From Priestia koreensis (lineage in GTDB: Bacteria > Bacillota > Bacilli > Bacillales > Bacillaceae_H), in assembly GCF_001274935.1 (NCBI RefSeq), contig NZ_LILC01000011.1, forward strand, positions 124,705-188,704: a DNA stretch of 64,000 nucleotides. Reading direction: 5' to 3'. The notes beneath the pieces are model-generated. The model was not told the DNA's origin and did not search any database. It saw only the letters and a program-made list of their open reading frames with translations. This document shows, in pieces, positions 44,056 to 53,420 of this stretch (position 1 is the stretch's first letter; every line of letters begins with the position of its first letter). A program made the position numbers and the translations under genes.

Positions 44056-44102
44056 AACGAAAAAGACCCTAACGGTAGAGCTGTTAGGGTCTTTTTCGTT
44101 AA
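44056..44102 (+). terminator. Intrinsic terminator after thrS
   Basis: AACGAAAAAGACCCTAAC pairs with GTTAGGGTCTTTTTCGTT, an 18-bp perfect stem. Confidence 0.93.
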
Positions 44103-44103
44103 G

Positions 44104-44151
44104 CATAAGGGGATGAGCGCCTCCCTTGCGGGCTGCCCTCATCCCCTTATG
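44104..44151. repeat. Perfect 14-bp inverted repeat next to the thrS terminator
   Basis: CATAAGGGGATGAG (44104-44117) and CTCATCCCCTTATG (44138-44151) enclose a 20-nt GC-rich loop (CGCCTCCCTTGCGGGCTGCC). No T-run follows on either strand, so it is not a plain terminator. Function unknown. Confidence 0.85.
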
Positions 44152-44179
44152 TAAAAGATAGACCTTTGTGAGGGGAGTT

Positions 44180-44432
44180 CTGTGGTGCGGAGGTTGTTTG
44201 GAAGAGTAGGATTTTGCACGTGCGTTGCCGTGCTGTTTTTGGAGTAGCTTTTTTTGAGTAGGTATAGTGAGGAAGGTCTTTTTTGGATCGGTAAGGATAT
44301 TGCACGTGGCGTTGCCGTGCTGTTTTTTGGAGTAGTTTTTTTTGAGTAGGTATAGTGAGGAAGGTTTTGTTTGGATGAGTAGGGAGCTTGCGCGTGACGT
44401 TGCCGCGCTGTTTTTTGTAGGGGGAGAAGGTC
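44180..44432 (+). repeat. Tandem ~87-bp repeats with terminator-like hairpins
   Basis: About 2.9 copies of an 86-88-bp unit lie in a row (TTGCACG at 44214, 44300; TTGCGCG at 44388). Each has the hairpin GC(A/G)CG...CG(T/C)GC followed by TGTTTTT(T). In the third unit both stem positions changed (A to G and T to C), keeping the pairing. The last copy is shorter. The minus strand contains a long low-complexity frame that I reject as a gene. Confidence 0.85.
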
Positions 44433-44532
44433 GTTTTATTTTTTTTATAAAAAAATAAAATGCGAAAAGGTATTGTCAACTTTTCGTAATTCTGCTACAA
44501 TTTATTTCGTTGCTGTTATTTCGGCATGATTA

Positions 44533-44561
44533 TTGACAAATGTTATGTTACTTGATATAAT
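44533..44561 (+). promoter_or_regulatory. SigA promoter of the infC operon
   Basis: TTGACA (44533-44538) and TATAAT (44556-44561) are separated by exactly 17 bases; both match consensus fully. Confidence 0.9.
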
Positions 44562-44567
44562 CTCTAA

Positions 44568-44714
44568 TGGAAACTGAATATATGTTGATGCAAAAGAAGG
44601 AGCACCCGCTTCTCACCTGATGGACGCGCTAAGCAGTTAGCAGGTTTTGAGATCGTTTTTTATACTTGAACTTTCAAGATGTGGGTGTGTGGTACATACT
44701 CGCATCTTTTTTTA
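44568..44714 (+). promoter_or_regulatory. Ribosomal protein L20-type leader with terminator
   Basis: The region between the promoter and infC resembles the L20 leader of bacilli: an early structured part (GAAGGAGCACCCGCTTC...), then a terminator of 14 paired bases, AGATGTGGGTGTGT / ACATACTCGCATCT, with a T-run (44677-44714). In B. subtilis L20 binds the leader and favours termination. Identity is from position and terminator; the L20-binding core was not checked against a model. Confidence 0.7.
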
Positions 44715-44790
44715 TGAAACGATTAAAAAATCCTCGACGTACCAGATGCGAATCATATATTCCTTTATAAAACCTTGGAGGTGGCTACTT

Positions 44791-45306
44791 ATTAGCAAGG
44801 ACATGATGGTTAACGAAGGTATTCGTGCTCGTGAAGTTCGTCTGATCGATCAGAACGGCGAACAGTTGGGCATTAAATCTAAACAAGAAGCATTAGAAAT
44901 CGCTTCTCGAGTAAATCTTGATCTTGTAATGGTTGCAGCTAACGCGAAACCACCTGTGTGTCGTATTATGGACTACGGTAAATTCCGTTATGAGCAACAA
45001 CGTAAAGACAGAGAAGCTCGTAAAAATCAAAAGGTCATTAACTTAAAAGAAGTACGTTTAAGTCCGACAATTGATGAGCATGATTTCAACACAAAACTAC
45101 GCAATGCAATTAAGTTCCTTGAAAAAGGAGACAAAGTAAAAGCATCGATCCGATTCAAAGGTCGTGCAATTACTCATAAAGAGATTGGTCAACGAGTTCT
45201 TGATCGTTTCTCAGCTGCTTGCACAGAAGTAGGAACAATTGAATCAGCTCCTAAAATGGAAGGACGTAGCATGTTCTTAGTTTTAGCACCTAAAAACGAA
45301 AAATAA
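44791..45306 (+). CDS. infC: Translation initiation factor IF-3
   Basis: IF-3 binds the 30S subunit and checks initiation. I place the start at ATT 44791, which follows GGAGGTGGCTACTT and gives (M)[27 protein letters not shown], matching the family N-terminus; the long frame upstream to 44647 is leader RNA. A non-AUG start in infC is known and supports self-control. The 171-residue product has the two IF-3 domains joined by a helical linker ([20 protein letters not shown]). It is the first gene of the infC-rpmI-rplT operon. Confidence 0.95.
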   Translation: MSKDMMVNEGIRAREVRLIDQNGEQLGIKSKQEALEIASRVNLDLVMVAANAKPPVCRIMDYGKFRYEQQRKDREARKNQKVINLKEVRLSPTIDEHDFNTKLRNAIKFLEKGDKVKASIRFKGRAITHKEIGQRVLDRFSAACTEVGTIESAPKMEGRSMFLVLAPKNEK

Positions 45307-45327
45307 TCATACGAGGAGGAACTCCCC

Positions 45328-45528
45328 ATGCCAAAAATGAAAACTCACCGTGGCGCTGCTAAGCGTTTCAAAAGAACTGGAAGTGGAAAACTTAAACGTT
45401 CTCACGCTTACACAAGCCATTTATTCGCTAACAAATCTACAAAACAAAAGCGTAAATTACGCAAAGCTTCTGTAGTGAGCACTGGTGACTTCAAACGCAT
45501 TCGTCACCTATTAACAAACTTAAAATAA
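45328..45528 (+). CDS. rpmI: Ribosomal protein L35 (bL35)
   Basis: This small, very basic 66-residue protein of the 50S subunit begins [21 protein letters not shown], the family signature. The start ATG follows GAGGAGGAACTC. It is the middle gene of infC-rpmI-rplT. Confidence 0.97.
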   Translation: MPKMKTHRGAAKRFKRTGSGKLKRSHAYTSHLFANKSTKQKRKLRKASVVSTGDFKRIRHLLTNLK

Positions 45529-45568
45529 GTTCGGATTATTATAGATACAATACAGGAGGGAAACAACT

Positions 45569-45928
45569 ATGCCACGTGTAAAAGGCGGTACAGTGACGCG
45601 TAAGCGTCGTAAAAAAGTTTTAAAATTAGCTAAAGGTTATTACGGTTCCAAACATACTTTATATAAAGTAGCTAACCAACAAGTAATGAAATCATTAATG
45701 TATGCTTACCGTGACCGTCGTCAAAAGAAACGTGATTTCCGTAAATTATGGATCACACGTATCAATGCGGCTGCTCGCATGAATGGTCTTTCTTATAGCC
45801 GTTTAATGCACGGTTTAAAATTAGCAGGAATTGAAGTTAACCGTAAAATGCTTGCTGACTTAGCAATCGCTGACGAAAAAGCATTCGCAGAATTAGCATC
45901 TGCTGCTAAAAAGAACCTAGACAAATAA
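45569..45928 (+). CDS. rplT: Ribosomal protein L20 (bL20)
   Basis: This 119-residue protein is needed early in 50S assembly, and in bacilli it represses its own operon by binding the leader. It starts [33 protein letters not shown] and has the typical basic N-terminal helix and globular end. The ATG follows AGGAGGGAAAC. A terminator follows at 45935. Confidence 0.97.
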   Translation: MPRVKGGTVTRKRRKKVLKLAKGYYGSKHTLYKVANQQVMKSLMYAYRDRRQKKRDFRKLWITRINAAARMNGLSYSRLMHGLKLAGIEVNRKMLADLAIADEKAFAELASAAKKNLDK

Positions 45929-45934
45929 TACGTC

Positions 45935-45966
45935 AGAGCTCCTTCATATGAAGGAGCTCTTTTATT
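45935..45966 (+). terminator. Intrinsic terminator after rplT
   Basis: AGAGCTCCTT pairs with AAGGAGCTCT around CATATG, then TTTTATTTT. Confidence 0.87.
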
Positions 45967-45983
45967 TTATGAGGTGAAAAAAC

Positions 45984-46253
45984 GTGGAACTCTTGTGGAT
46001 CTATCTGCTTGTCATTAATCTAGTTGGTTTTTTTGTAATGTGGACGGATAAACGAAGAGCGGTTCGCCATGAATGGCGGATTTCAGAGAAAACGATTTGG
46101 ATCGTAAGCATTATTTTCGGAGCTTTCGGGACAACGATTGGGATGTTCGTTTGTCGCCATAAAACGAAGCACGTGCAGTTTAAGATGGGATTACCTCTAT
46201 TAGCTGTAGTTGATCTGATCCTTCTCGTAGAGTGGATGAGTCGGACACAATAA
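45984..46253 (+). CDS. ysdA: DUF1294 membrane protein (YsdA-like)
   Basis: This 89-residue protein has three membrane segments and the DUF1294 pattern (FFVMWTDKRRAVRHEWRISEKTIW and FGAFGTTIGMFVCRHKTKH). The function is unknown. The start is GTG 45984 after GAGGTGAAAAAAC. It follows rplT as in B. subtilis ysdA and converges on ysdB with a strong shared terminator. Confidence 0.85.
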   Translation: MELLWIYLLVINLVGFFVMWTDKRRAVRHEWRISEKTIWIVSIIFGAFGTTIGMFVCRHKTKHVQFKMGLPLLAVVDLILLVEWMSRTQ

Positions 46254-46263
46254 GTGACATATA

Positions 46264-46309
46264 GAAAACGAAAAAGCATTCACAACACGTTGAGTGCTTT
46301 TTCGTTTTC
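46264..46309. terminator. Bidirectional terminator between ysdA and ysdB
   Basis: GAAAACGAAAAAGCA pairs with TGCTTTTTCGTTTTC, symmetric. Confidence 0.9.
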
Positions 46310-46311
46310 TT

Positions 46312-46701
46312 TTACACCCTGCTCGCAATAAATTCTTTTACAGGGCTCTTCCATTGAATCTTGGCATAGGGATAGATATACTGAACTTCTTGTTCAATTC
46401 GCGTAAAGTCCATTCGAGAAAGACCCTCTAGCTGGTGTGATGTTTGGATTGAAATGTGAATGGAAATCACTTCAAATGACTCAGAAGTAGTGCCTACGTA
46501 TTTTTCCCCCTCAAATAGTCGACCTTGATACGTTAGGAGAAAATTTTTACGTGCGTTGCCTTTTTCATCAAGCATGTAAAATTCTTTCTTTTCGTGTGCC
46601 GTATCTAATTTTCTTTTCGGGCTGAATAAATAATATACGCCCTTGTACAAAAGATAAAAGAAAGCACCGATAATTAGTAAACGAAAGAGAACGACAAACA
46701 T
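46312..46701 (-). CDS. ysdB: YsdB-like membrane-anchored protein
   Basis: The 129-residue protein has an N-terminal membrane segment (about residues 2-24, FVVLFRLLIIGAFFYLLYKGVYYL) and a soluble C-terminal part. It resembles B. subtilis YsdB, which has been linked to the sigma-W control pathway, and takes the same place between ysdA and ysdC. The start is ATG 46701 after AGGAGGGGCGAAA. The exact role is unknown. Confidence 0.8.
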   Translation of the reverse strand: MFVVLFRLLIIGAFFYLLYKGVYYLFSPKRKLDTAHEKKEFYMLDEKGNARKNFLLTYQGRLFEGEKYVGTTSESFEVISIHISIQTSHQLEGLSRMDFTRIEQEVQYIYPYAKIQWKSPVKEFIASRV

Positions 46702-46818
46702 TTTCGCCCCTCCTATAAAACATTCTTGTGTAATTTACGGTTTAAATCATAAAAGGTTTCATAGAAGTCGATATTTGTTATACTTTTTTTGTTCAGAAAG
46801 AAAAGGAGTGTAGAACAC

Positions 46819-47307
46819 ATGAAATTAGTACGTTTATTTGCGATGCAAAAAGAATTAGATATGCATATAGAAACAACGCATCAACTAAAAGAAGAAAACT
46901 TAATTCAGCGTAAAGTATTGGCCTTGCTTGTTGAGCTAGGTGAATTTGCCAATGAAACACGCTGCTTTAAATTTTGGAGTGTAAAAGGTGCTTCGCCAAA
47001 AGAAACCATTTTAGAAGAATATGTGGATGGTATTCACTTCTTACTATCACTTGGAATTGAATTTAGTCTTCATGATATGGATGTTATTACAAGCAGTGAA
47101 CGAGGAGAAGATGTTACAGAGCAATTCTTAAAAGTATACGACGGGGTTCTCGGTCTGCGCACGGAGCCGAATCGACAAAGCTATGTTGAAGTGTTCGGTG
47201 ATTACTTAGCGCTTGGTGAAATGCTTGGGTTCACGAACGAAGATGTAGAGGACGCGTATATGTCAAAAAACGAAGTAAACTATCAGCGCCAAAAAGAAGG
47301 ATATTAA
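46819..47307 (+). CDS. Dimeric-type dUTP diphosphatase (dUTPase_2, MazG-like)
   Basis: The 162-residue all-alpha protein shows the motifs of dimeric dUTPases: LVELGEFANETRCFKFWSVK (EXXE metal helix) near residue 41 and EEYVDGIHFLLSLG near 67. It would cleave dUTP to dUMP and so keep uracil out of DNA. The start is ATG 46819 after AAAAGGAGTG; the frame goes back to 46789 without support. It is not the trimeric YncF-type enzyme. Confidence 0.85.
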   Translation: MKLVRLFAMQKELDMHIETTHQLKEENLIQRKVLALLVELGEFANETRCFKFWSVKGASPKETILEEYVDGIHFLLSLGIEFSLHDMDVITSSERGEDVTEQFLKVYDGVLGLRTEPNRQSYVEVFGDYLALGEMLGFTNEDVEDAYMSKNEVNYQRQKEGY

Positions 47308-47381
47308 GAAAACGAAATATAGTTTGGATTTAATCAATTATTCTGTATAATGAAATTATTGGCATAAAAAGGAGGATGAAG

Positions 47382-48467
47382 ATGAGTAAACTAGATGCAA
47401 CATTAACGATGCTAAAAGATTTAACAGACGCTAAAGGGATTCCAGGGAACGAACGTGAGCCACGTGAAGTCATGAAACGATACATAGAGCCATTTGCCGA
47501 TGAGATTACGACAGATGGATTAGGTAGCTTAATCGCGAAAAAAGTGGGACAAGAAAACGGTCCTAAAATTATGGTGGCTGGTCATTTGGATGAAGTTGGC
47601 TTCATGATTACGCAAATCGACGATAAAGGATTCCTACGTTTTCAAACCGTTGGTGGCTGGTGGTCACAAGTAATGCTAGCACAGCGCGTAACCATTGTTA
47701 CGGCTAAAGGCGATGTAACAGGGATCATTGGTTCAAAACCACCTCATATTCTACCACCGGAAGCACGCAAAAAGCCTGTCGATATTAAAGATATGTTCAT
47801 TGATATCGGAGCTTCTAGCCGTGAAGAAGCAATGGAATTTGGCGTGCGTCCTGGGGACCAAGTAGTGCCTTATTTCGAATTTACCGTAATGAACAACGAA
47901 AAAATGCTGTTAGCTAAAGCATGGGACAACCGCATTGGCTGTGCAATTGCCATTGACGTGTTGAAAAATTTAAAAGACGAAGCACATCCGAACGTTGTAT
48001 ACGGTGTTGGAACGGTTCAAGAAGAAGTTGGATTGCGCGGTGCGAAAACATCCGCTAACCTTATTCAACCTGACATCGCATTCGGTGTTGATGTAGGGAT
48101 TGCTGGTGATACACCAGGTATTTCAAGCAAGGAAGCAGCAAGCAAAATGGGAGACGGTCCGCAAATCATTTTATACGATGCGTCCATGGTATCCCACAAG
48201 GGGCTTCGCGATTTGGTCACAAATACGGCGGATGAACTAAACATTCCGTATCAATTTGATGCGATTGCTGGTGGTGGAACGGATTCTGGTTCTATTCACC
48301 TGTCAGCAAACGGTGTTCCGGCTTTATCAATCACGATTGCGACTCGTTATATCCATTCACACGCAGCGATGCTACACCGTGATGATTACGAGAACGCGGT
48401 GAAATTGATTACCGAAGTGATTAAACGTTTAGATGCAGAGACAGTTCAAAATTTAACGTTTAACTAA
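47382..48467 (+). CDS. ysdC: M42-family metallo-aminopeptidase (YsdC)
   Basis: This 361-residue protein of the M42 family (glutamyl aminopeptidase-like) has the metal-binding motifs GHLDEVGFM (residues 65-73), the [10 protein letters not shown] catalytic segment near 212, [10 protein letters not shown] near 232 and RYIHSHA near 322. It is usually a cytosolic oligomer that releases N-terminal residues from short peptides. I use ATG 47382, six bases after GGAGG; the ATG two codons earlier overlaps that site. A bidirectional terminator separates it from sspI. Confidence 0.93.
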   Translation: MSKLDATLTMLKDLTDAKGIPGNEREPREVMKRYIEPFADEITTDGLGSLIAKKVGQENGPKIMVAGHLDEVGFMITQIDDKGFLRFQTVGGWWSQVMLAQRVTIVTAKGDVTGIIGSKPPHILPPEARKKPVDIKDMFIDIGASSREEAMEFGVRPGDQVVPYFEFTVMNNEKMLLAKAWDNRIGCAIAIDVLKNLKDEAHPNVVYGVGTVQEEVGLRGAKTSANLIQPDIAFGVDVGIAGDTPGISSKEAASKMGDGPQIILYDASMVSHKGLRDLVTNTADELNIPYQFDAIAGGGTDSGSIHLSANGVPALSITIATRYIHSHAAMLHRDDYENAVKLITEVIKRLDAETVQNLTFN

Positions 48468-48469
48468 TA

Positions 48470-48506
48470 AAAAAATCCCCCACCTGATGAGGTGAGGGAT
48501 TTTTTT
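48470..48506. terminator. Bidirectional terminator between ysdC and sspI
   Basis: AAAAAATCCCCCACCT pairs with AGGTGAGGGATTTTTT. Confidence 0.88.
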
Positions 48507-48711
48507 ATTGAAGACCTTTTTCGATTGTTGTAAGCATGTCGTGCTTGTTTGACTGATCGGAGTTTTTCCATAGAACTTCGAATAATACGCCAAGTCCAGG
48601 AAGCATTTTTTCTTCACCGCTTTGGATCGCATCCATAATAGTTGCTTCTAGTTCCTCTGGAGAATTACCGCTAACGTTTGATAAAATTGCATTTCGTAAA
48701 TTTAAATCCAT
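48505..48711 (-). CDS. sspI: Small acid-soluble spore protein I
   Basis: The 68-residue protein matches the SspI minor spore protein: [45 protein letters not shown] is nearly the family text. SspI is made in the forespore and localises to the spore core. I use the ATG at 48711 (after GAGGTGATAAGG), not the longer frame to 48780. It is a direct sign that this organism sporulates. The sigma-G promoter could not be picked by eye. Confidence 0.95.
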   Translation of the reverse strand: MDLNLRNAILSNVSGNSPEELEATIMDAIQSGEEKMLPGLGVLFEVLWKNSDQSNKHDMLTTIEKGLQ

Positions 48712-48830
48712 CCTTATCACCTCAACATATGTAATCTTTTCATGAATAGTTTTTGTCTTCTTTCCGATTTCTATGTACAATTAGTAGTAGAATAGTTGAA
48801 AAAAGTTATGAATTAAAAGGAGAAGGTACG

Positions 48831-49586
48831 TTGAAACGAATCGATTCAGTGAAAAATCCTCAAGTAAAAGGTTGGAAAAAGCTTCATACAAAAAAAGAGC
48901 GCGACAAAACCGGTTTATTTATCGTTGAAGGCTTTCACCTTGTAGAAGAGGCGCTTAAGCATAAAGAGAATATTAAAGAAGTGATCATTTCAGATGAAGT
49001 CGAAATTCCATCCGCGTGGAATGTTGATGATGTCTCTATCGTTTGGGTGAAGCCAGACGTAATGAAAGCTATCTCAGATACCGAAACCCCGCAAGGTGCG
49101 GCAGCGATTTGTTATCAAAGTGTGATGACAGAGCTTCCGAGCGTACAAAAGGTGTTATTATTAGACGCGATTCAGGACCCAGGGAATCTTGGAACCATCA
49201 TTCGAACAGCAGAGGCGGCAGGTATCGAGCTCGTCGTGATCGGTGAAGGGAGCGTAGACGTTTATAATAGTAAGGTGATTCGTTCCACACAGGGTGCTAT
49301 TTTTCACTTCCCTATTTTAAAAGGAAATCTAGGGGAAGTGATTGCTCAGTTAAAAGAACAAAACGTAGCCATTTACGGAACGTCTTTACAAAACGGCAAG
49401 CCTTATCAGGAAGTGCAAACCGCTTCCTCCTTCGCTCTAATGGTTGGAAATGAGGGGAACGGAGTAAGAGAAGAATTTCTTCAGCAAACGGATGCAAATT
49501 TGTATATTCCGATCTATGGAAAAAGTGAATCGCTAAACGTAGCGGTTGCAGCAGGAATTCTCGTGTATTATTTAGGCGGAAGGTAG
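48831..49586 (+). CDS. ysgA: TrmH/SpoU-family RNA 2'-O-methyltransferase (YsgA)
   Basis: This 251-residue SPOUT methyltransferase has the N-terminal substrate-binding part (VKGWKKLHTKKERDKTGLFIVEGFHLVEEALKH) and the C-terminal knotted domain with DAIQDPGNLGTIIRTAEAAG (motif 1), VGNEGNGV (motif 2) and YGKSESLNVAVAAGIL (motif 3). The RNA target is probably rRNA but not fixed here. The start is TTG 48831 after AAAAGGAGAAGG. It lies just before the pheS leader. Confidence 0.9.
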   Translation: MKRIDSVKNPQVKGWKKLHTKKERDKTGLFIVEGFHLVEEALKHKENIKEVIISDEVEIPSAWNVDDVSIVWVKPDVMKAISDTETPQGAAAICYQSVMTELPSVQKVLLLDAIQDPGNLGTIIRTAEAAGIELVVIGEGSVDVYNSKVIRSTQGAIFHFPILKGNLGEVIAQLKEQNVAIYGTSLQNGKPYQEVQTASSFALMVGNEGNGVREEFLQQTDANLYIPIYGKSESLNVAVAAGILVYYLGGR

Positions 49587-49629
49587 TTGCAACGGACCGC
49601 CGTTTTCAATATAATAAGACAATAGTTAC

Positions 49630-49884
49630 ATATTGAAAAAACGTTGATGGAGACTAGTAGCTAGCAATTCGCTATTTAGGGAGAAGGTGCCGTGACTGAA
49701 AGTACCTTTATAGAAGAAGCGAGTGAATTCACCTCCTGAGTTGACACTTGGACCAATGAATTGTAAAGGTGTTCCGGCAAAGCCGTTAATCGTAACGAAG
49801 AGAGTAATGCAATCAGTATGTGCATTGCTAACTAGGGTGGTAACGCGACTAATACTCGTCCCTTTTTTAGGGGCGAGTTTTTTA
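49630..49884 (+). promoter_or_regulatory. Phenylalanine T-box riboswitch of pheST
   Basis: The T-box sequence AGGGTGGTAACGCG is at 49834-49847, the specifier codon TTC at 49728-49730 (followed by A), and a terminator ACTCGTCCC/GGGGCGAGT with T-run at 49854-49884. Uncharged tRNA-Phe prevents termination and turns on pheST. The left boundary is approximate. Confidence 0.93.
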
Positions 49885-49913
49885 TTTTGTCTAAAATAAA
49901 GGAGGAACAAACA

Positions 49914-50948
49914 GTGAAAGAACGTTTACAGGAACTGCAGGCGGAAGCTATTGCAAAAGTAGAAGAAGCAGCTGATTTAAAAGCGTTAAATGATATTCGC
50001 GTAGCGTATTTAGGTAAAAAAGGACCGATTACAGAAGTTCTGCGTGGGATGGGGAAACTTTCTGCTGAAGAGCGCCCGGTGATTGGTGCCCTTGCGAATG
50101 AAGTGCGCGAGGCAATTGCAACAAAAATTGAAGAAAAGCAGACTGCTTTAGAGCAAGCGGAAGTTGAGCGTAAATTATCATCAGAATCAATCGACGTAAC
50201 GCTTCCTGGTCGTCCAGTGCAAACAGGAAATCATCATCCGTTAACAGCGGTCGTTGAAGAAGTGGAAGATCTATTTTTAGGGATGGGCTACAGCATTGTA
50301 GAAGGTCCAGAAGTAGAGCAAGACTACTACAACTTTGAAGCACTGAACTTGCCAAAAGGTCACCCAGCGCGAGACATGCAGGATTCGTTTTATATTACAG
50401 ATGAAATTTTAATGCGTACACATACATCTCCTGTACAAGCGCGTACGATGGAAAAAAACGCGGAAAAAGGACCGATCCGTATTATTTGTCCAGGTAAGGT
50501 TTATCGCCGCGATGACGATGATGCGACGCATTCACATCAGTTCACTCAAATTGAGGGGCTTGTTATTGATGAAAATATTAGCATGAGTGATTTAAAAGGA
50601 ACGCTTGAAGCATTTGCGAAGAAAATGTTTGGTGAAGAGCGCGAAATTCGCCTTCGTCCAAGTTTCTTCCCATTCACAGAGCCTTCCGTTGAAGTAGACG
50701 TATCATGCTTCAAATGTGGAGGAAACGGATGTAACGTATGTAAAAAAACAGGCTGGATCGAAATTTTAGGTGCGGGAATGGTTCATCCAAACGTACTTGA
50801 AATGGCCGGGTACGATTCAAAGAAATATCAAGGGTTTGCTTTCGGTATGGGACCTGAGCGTATTGCGATGCTGAAGTACGGTGTAGACGATATTCGTCAT
50901 TTCTATACAGATGATTTACGTTTCTTAAAACAATTCAAACGAGCATAA
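49914..50948 (+). CDS. pheS: Phenylalanyl-tRNA synthetase alpha subunit
   Basis: This is the catalytic chain of the class II heterotetramer. The 344 residues equal B. subtilis PheS. Seen in order: N-terminal coiled coil, motif 1 ([19 protein letters not shown]), motif 2 ([17 protein letters not shown]), the zinc-ribbon-like [17 protein letters not shown] near residue 265, and motif 3 ([14 protein letters not shown]). The start is GTG 49914 after AAGGAGGAAC, confirmed by the conserved N-terminus. pheT follows 15 bases later. Confidence 0.97.
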   Translation: MKERLQELQAEAIAKVEEAADLKALNDIRVAYLGKKGPITEVLRGMGKLSAEERPVIGALANEVREAIATKIEEKQTALEQAEVERKLSSESIDVTLPGRPVQTGNHHPLTAVVEEVEDLFLGMGYSIVEGPEVEQDYYNFEALNLPKGHPARDMQDSFYITDEILMRTHTSPVQARTMEKNAEKGPIRIICPGKVYRRDDDDATHSHQFTQIEGLVIDENISMSDLKGTLEAFAKKMFGEEREIRLRPSFFPFTEPSVEVDVSCFKCGGNGCNVCKKTGWIEILGAGMVHPNVLEMAGYDSKKYQGFAFGMGPERIAMLKYGVDDIRHFYTDDLRFLKQFKRA

Positions 50949-50963
50949 AGGGAGGGTATTCGA

Positions 50964-53378
50964 ATGTTTGTATCATATCGCTGGTTACAAGACTATGTAG
51001 ATTTATCAGGAGTATCAGCTAAAGAGCTAGCTGAAAAAATTACCCGTAGTGGGATTGAAGTAGAAGGTGTTGACGTACGCAACGAAGGCATTAAAGGTGT
51101 AGTTGTTGGTCACGTACTTGAGCGCGAACAGCATCCAAACGCTGATAAGCTCAATAAATGCTTAGTGGACGTTGGCGCTGAGGAGCCTGTTCAAATTATC
51201 TGTGGTGCACCAAACGTTGACAAAGGCCAAAAGGTTGCGGTAGCAACTGTTGGGGCAGTACTACCTGGTAACTTTAAAATCAAGCGTGCCAAGCTTCGTG
51301 GTGAAGAATCAAACGGCATGATTTGTTCTCTTCAAGAGTTAGGAATTGAAGGTAAGCTAGTGGCAAAAGAATATCAAGAAGGAATTTTCGTGTTCCCGAA
51401 TGATGCAGAAGTAGGAGCAGATGCGCTAGATCTATTAGGCTTAAACGATGAAGTGCTAGAGCTTGGCTTAACGCCAAACCGTTCTGATTGCCTAAGCATG
51501 CTTGGAGTTGCTCATGAAGTAGCTGCGATTCTAAGCCGTGACGTATGCTATCCCGAAGTAAACGTATCAGAAGCAAGTGAACAAGCAAGCGACTACATTA
51601 GCGTAAAAGTAGACGCAGCAGCAGACAATCCATTATACGTGGCACGTGTTGTTAAAAATGTGAAAATTGGTCCATCTCCACTTTGGATGCAATCACGTCT
51701 AATGGCAGCTGGTATCCGTCCTCATAACAATGTGGTTGATATTACAAACTACATTTTGCTTGAGTATGGTCAGCCTCTTCACGCATTTGACTATGATCGT
51801 TTAGGATCAAAAGAAATTGTCGTGCGCCGTGCACACAATGACGAAAAACTTGTTACGTTAGACGGTACAGAGCGCACGTTAACACACGATCAGCTTGTTA
51901 TCACAAACGGCACAGAGCCTGTTGCACTTGCTGGTGTTATGGGCGGAGAAAACTCTGAAGTTCAACATGATACGGTAAACGTGTTAATTGAATCAGCGTA
52001 CTTCAACGGTTTAACGGTTCGTCTAGCATCAAAAGATCATGGACTTCGCAGTGAAGCGAGTGCACGCTTTGAAAAAGGCATTGATCCAAACCGTACACGT
52101 ATGGCTGCAGACCGCGCTGCACAACTAATGGCTCTTTATGCAACAGGTGAAGTTGTGGCTGGTACAGTTGAGGTAGATACGATGAACGCTGAGCCTGCGG
52201 TTGTGTCTGTTTCTGTTGAGCGCATCAACAGCGTATTAGGAACATCACTAGAAGCAAATGAAGTGAAAAGTATTTTTGAACGTCTTCAATTTGAAGCGAA
52301 GGAAGACAACGGAACATTTGTTGTAACCGTTCCGACACGTCGCGGTGATATTACCATTGAAGAGGATTTAATTGAAGAAGTAGCTCGTTTATTCGGCTAT
52401 GATAACATTCCAACAACATTGCCAGTTGGAGAAGCGATCCCAGGTAAATTAACAGAATATCAAGCAAAACGTCGTCAAGTACGCCGCTACCTTGAAGGGT
52501 CTGGACTTTACCAAGCAACAACGTATTCATTAACAACGGAAGAAAAAGCAACTCAGTTTGCTTTAGAAACAACAGAAACGATCCGACTAGCAATGCCGAT
52601 GAGTGAAGATCGAAGTGTCCTTCGTCAAAGCTTAACTCCACAGCTATTAGAAGTCGTGAAGCATAACAACGCCCGTCAAATGGATTCTGTTGCGATTTAT
52701 GAAACAGGTTCTGTGTTCTTATCAAAAGGTGAAGGAGAACTTCCAGAAGAGAAGGAGCGTTTAGCTGGTGCTGTAACAGGAATGTGGCACATTCACCAAT
52801 GGCAGGGAGAGAAAAAGGTCGTAGACTTCTACGTTGTGAAAGGAATTTTAGAAGGTTTATTCACAGCGCTAGGATTAGAAGAACGTATTGCATACGAACC
52901 TGGTGCGAAAGAAGGCATGCACCCAGGACGTACAGCAACGATCACGCTTGACGGAGAAGCGCTTGGATTTGTAGGGCAATTACACCCAGCCACTCTTAAA
53001 GCGCTTGGGTTAAAAGAAACGTACGTATTCGAATTAGATTTACGTCGCGCACTAACAGTCGATGTAGCGCCTGTTCAATACGAACTTATTCCACGTTTCC
53101 CATCTATGACACGTGACATCGCGCTCGTTGTAGATAGCACGGTTCAAGCAGGTCAAATTCAACGCGTTATTAAAGAAGTGGGCGGAACGCTTCTAAAAGA
53201 AGTGAACGTATTTGACTTATACGAAGGTGAGCGTATGGAGGAAGGCAAGAAATCTGTTGCGTTCTCACTACGTTATTACAACCCAGAGCATACGTTAACA
53301 GATGAAGAAGTAACAAAAGCTCATACAAAAGTACTTGAGGCGGTAGAAGCGCAGTTTGATGCAACTCTTCGTTCTTAA
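50964..53378 (+). CDS. pheT: Phenylalanyl-tRNA synthetase beta subunit
   Basis: This 804-residue chain binds tRNA and edits Tyr mischarging. It begins with the family pattern ([32 protein letters not shown]), has the EMAP/OB tRNA-binding part (near 40-150), the B3/B4 editing domain and the class II-like core with the C-terminal FDX-ACB anticodon-binding domain (near 710-804, [14 protein letters not shown]). The ATG follows AAAGGGAGGG. The convergent terminator with rnhC closes the operon. Confidence 0.97.
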   Translation: MFVSYRWLQDYVDLSGVSAKELAEKITRSGIEVEGVDVRNEGIKGVVVGHVLEREQHPNADKLNKCLVDVGAEEPVQIICGAPNVDKGQKVAVATVGAVLPGNFKIKRAKLRGEESNGMICSLQELGIEGKLVAKEYQEGIFVFPNDAEVGADALDLLGLNDEVLELGLTPNRSDCLSMLGVAHEVAAILSRDVCYPEVNVSEASEQASDYISVKVDAAADNPLYVARVVKNVKIGPSPLWMQSRLMAAGIRPHNNVVDITNYILLEYGQPLHAFDYDRLGSKEIVVRRAHNDEKLVTLDGTERTLTHDQLVITNGTEPVALAGVMGGENSEVQHDTVNVLIESAYFNGLTVRLASKDHGLRSEASARFEKGIDPNRTRMAADRAAQLMALYATGEVVAGTVEVDTMNAEPAVVSVSVERINSVLGTSLEANEVKSIFERLQFEAKEDNGTFVVTVPTRRGDITIEEDLIEEVARLFGYDNIPTTLPVGEAIPGKLTEYQAKRRQVRRYLEGSGLYQATTYSLTTEEKATQFALETTETIRLAMPMSEDRSVLRQSLTPQLLEVVKHNNARQMDSVAIYETGSVFLSKGEGELPEEKERLAGAVTGMWHIHQWQGEKKVVDFYVVKGILEGLFTALGLEERIAYEPGAKEGMHPGRTATITLDGEALGFVGQLHPATLKALGLKETYVFELDLRRALTVDVAPVQYELIPRFPSMTRDIALVVDSTVQAGQIQRVIKEVGGTLLKEVNVFDLYEGERMEEGKKSVAFSLRYYNPEHTLTDEEVTKAHTKVLEAVEAQFDATLRS

Positions 53379-53381
53379 TTC

Positions 53382-53420
53382 AAAAAGAGTTCTAGGCACG
53401 CAGCCTAGAACTCTTTTTAT
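53382..53420. terminator. Bidirectional terminator between pheT and rnhC
   Basis: AAAAAGAGTTCTAGG pairs with CCTAGAACTCTTTTT. Confidence 0.9.

Noticed and set aside
44147..44479. Minus-strand frame of 110 codons over the tandem repeat array
   Set aside because: Its Lys/Thr/Gln-rich text is just the translated repeat unit (KTARQR repeats); no RBS or family, and the array is better explained as DNA/RNA repeats.
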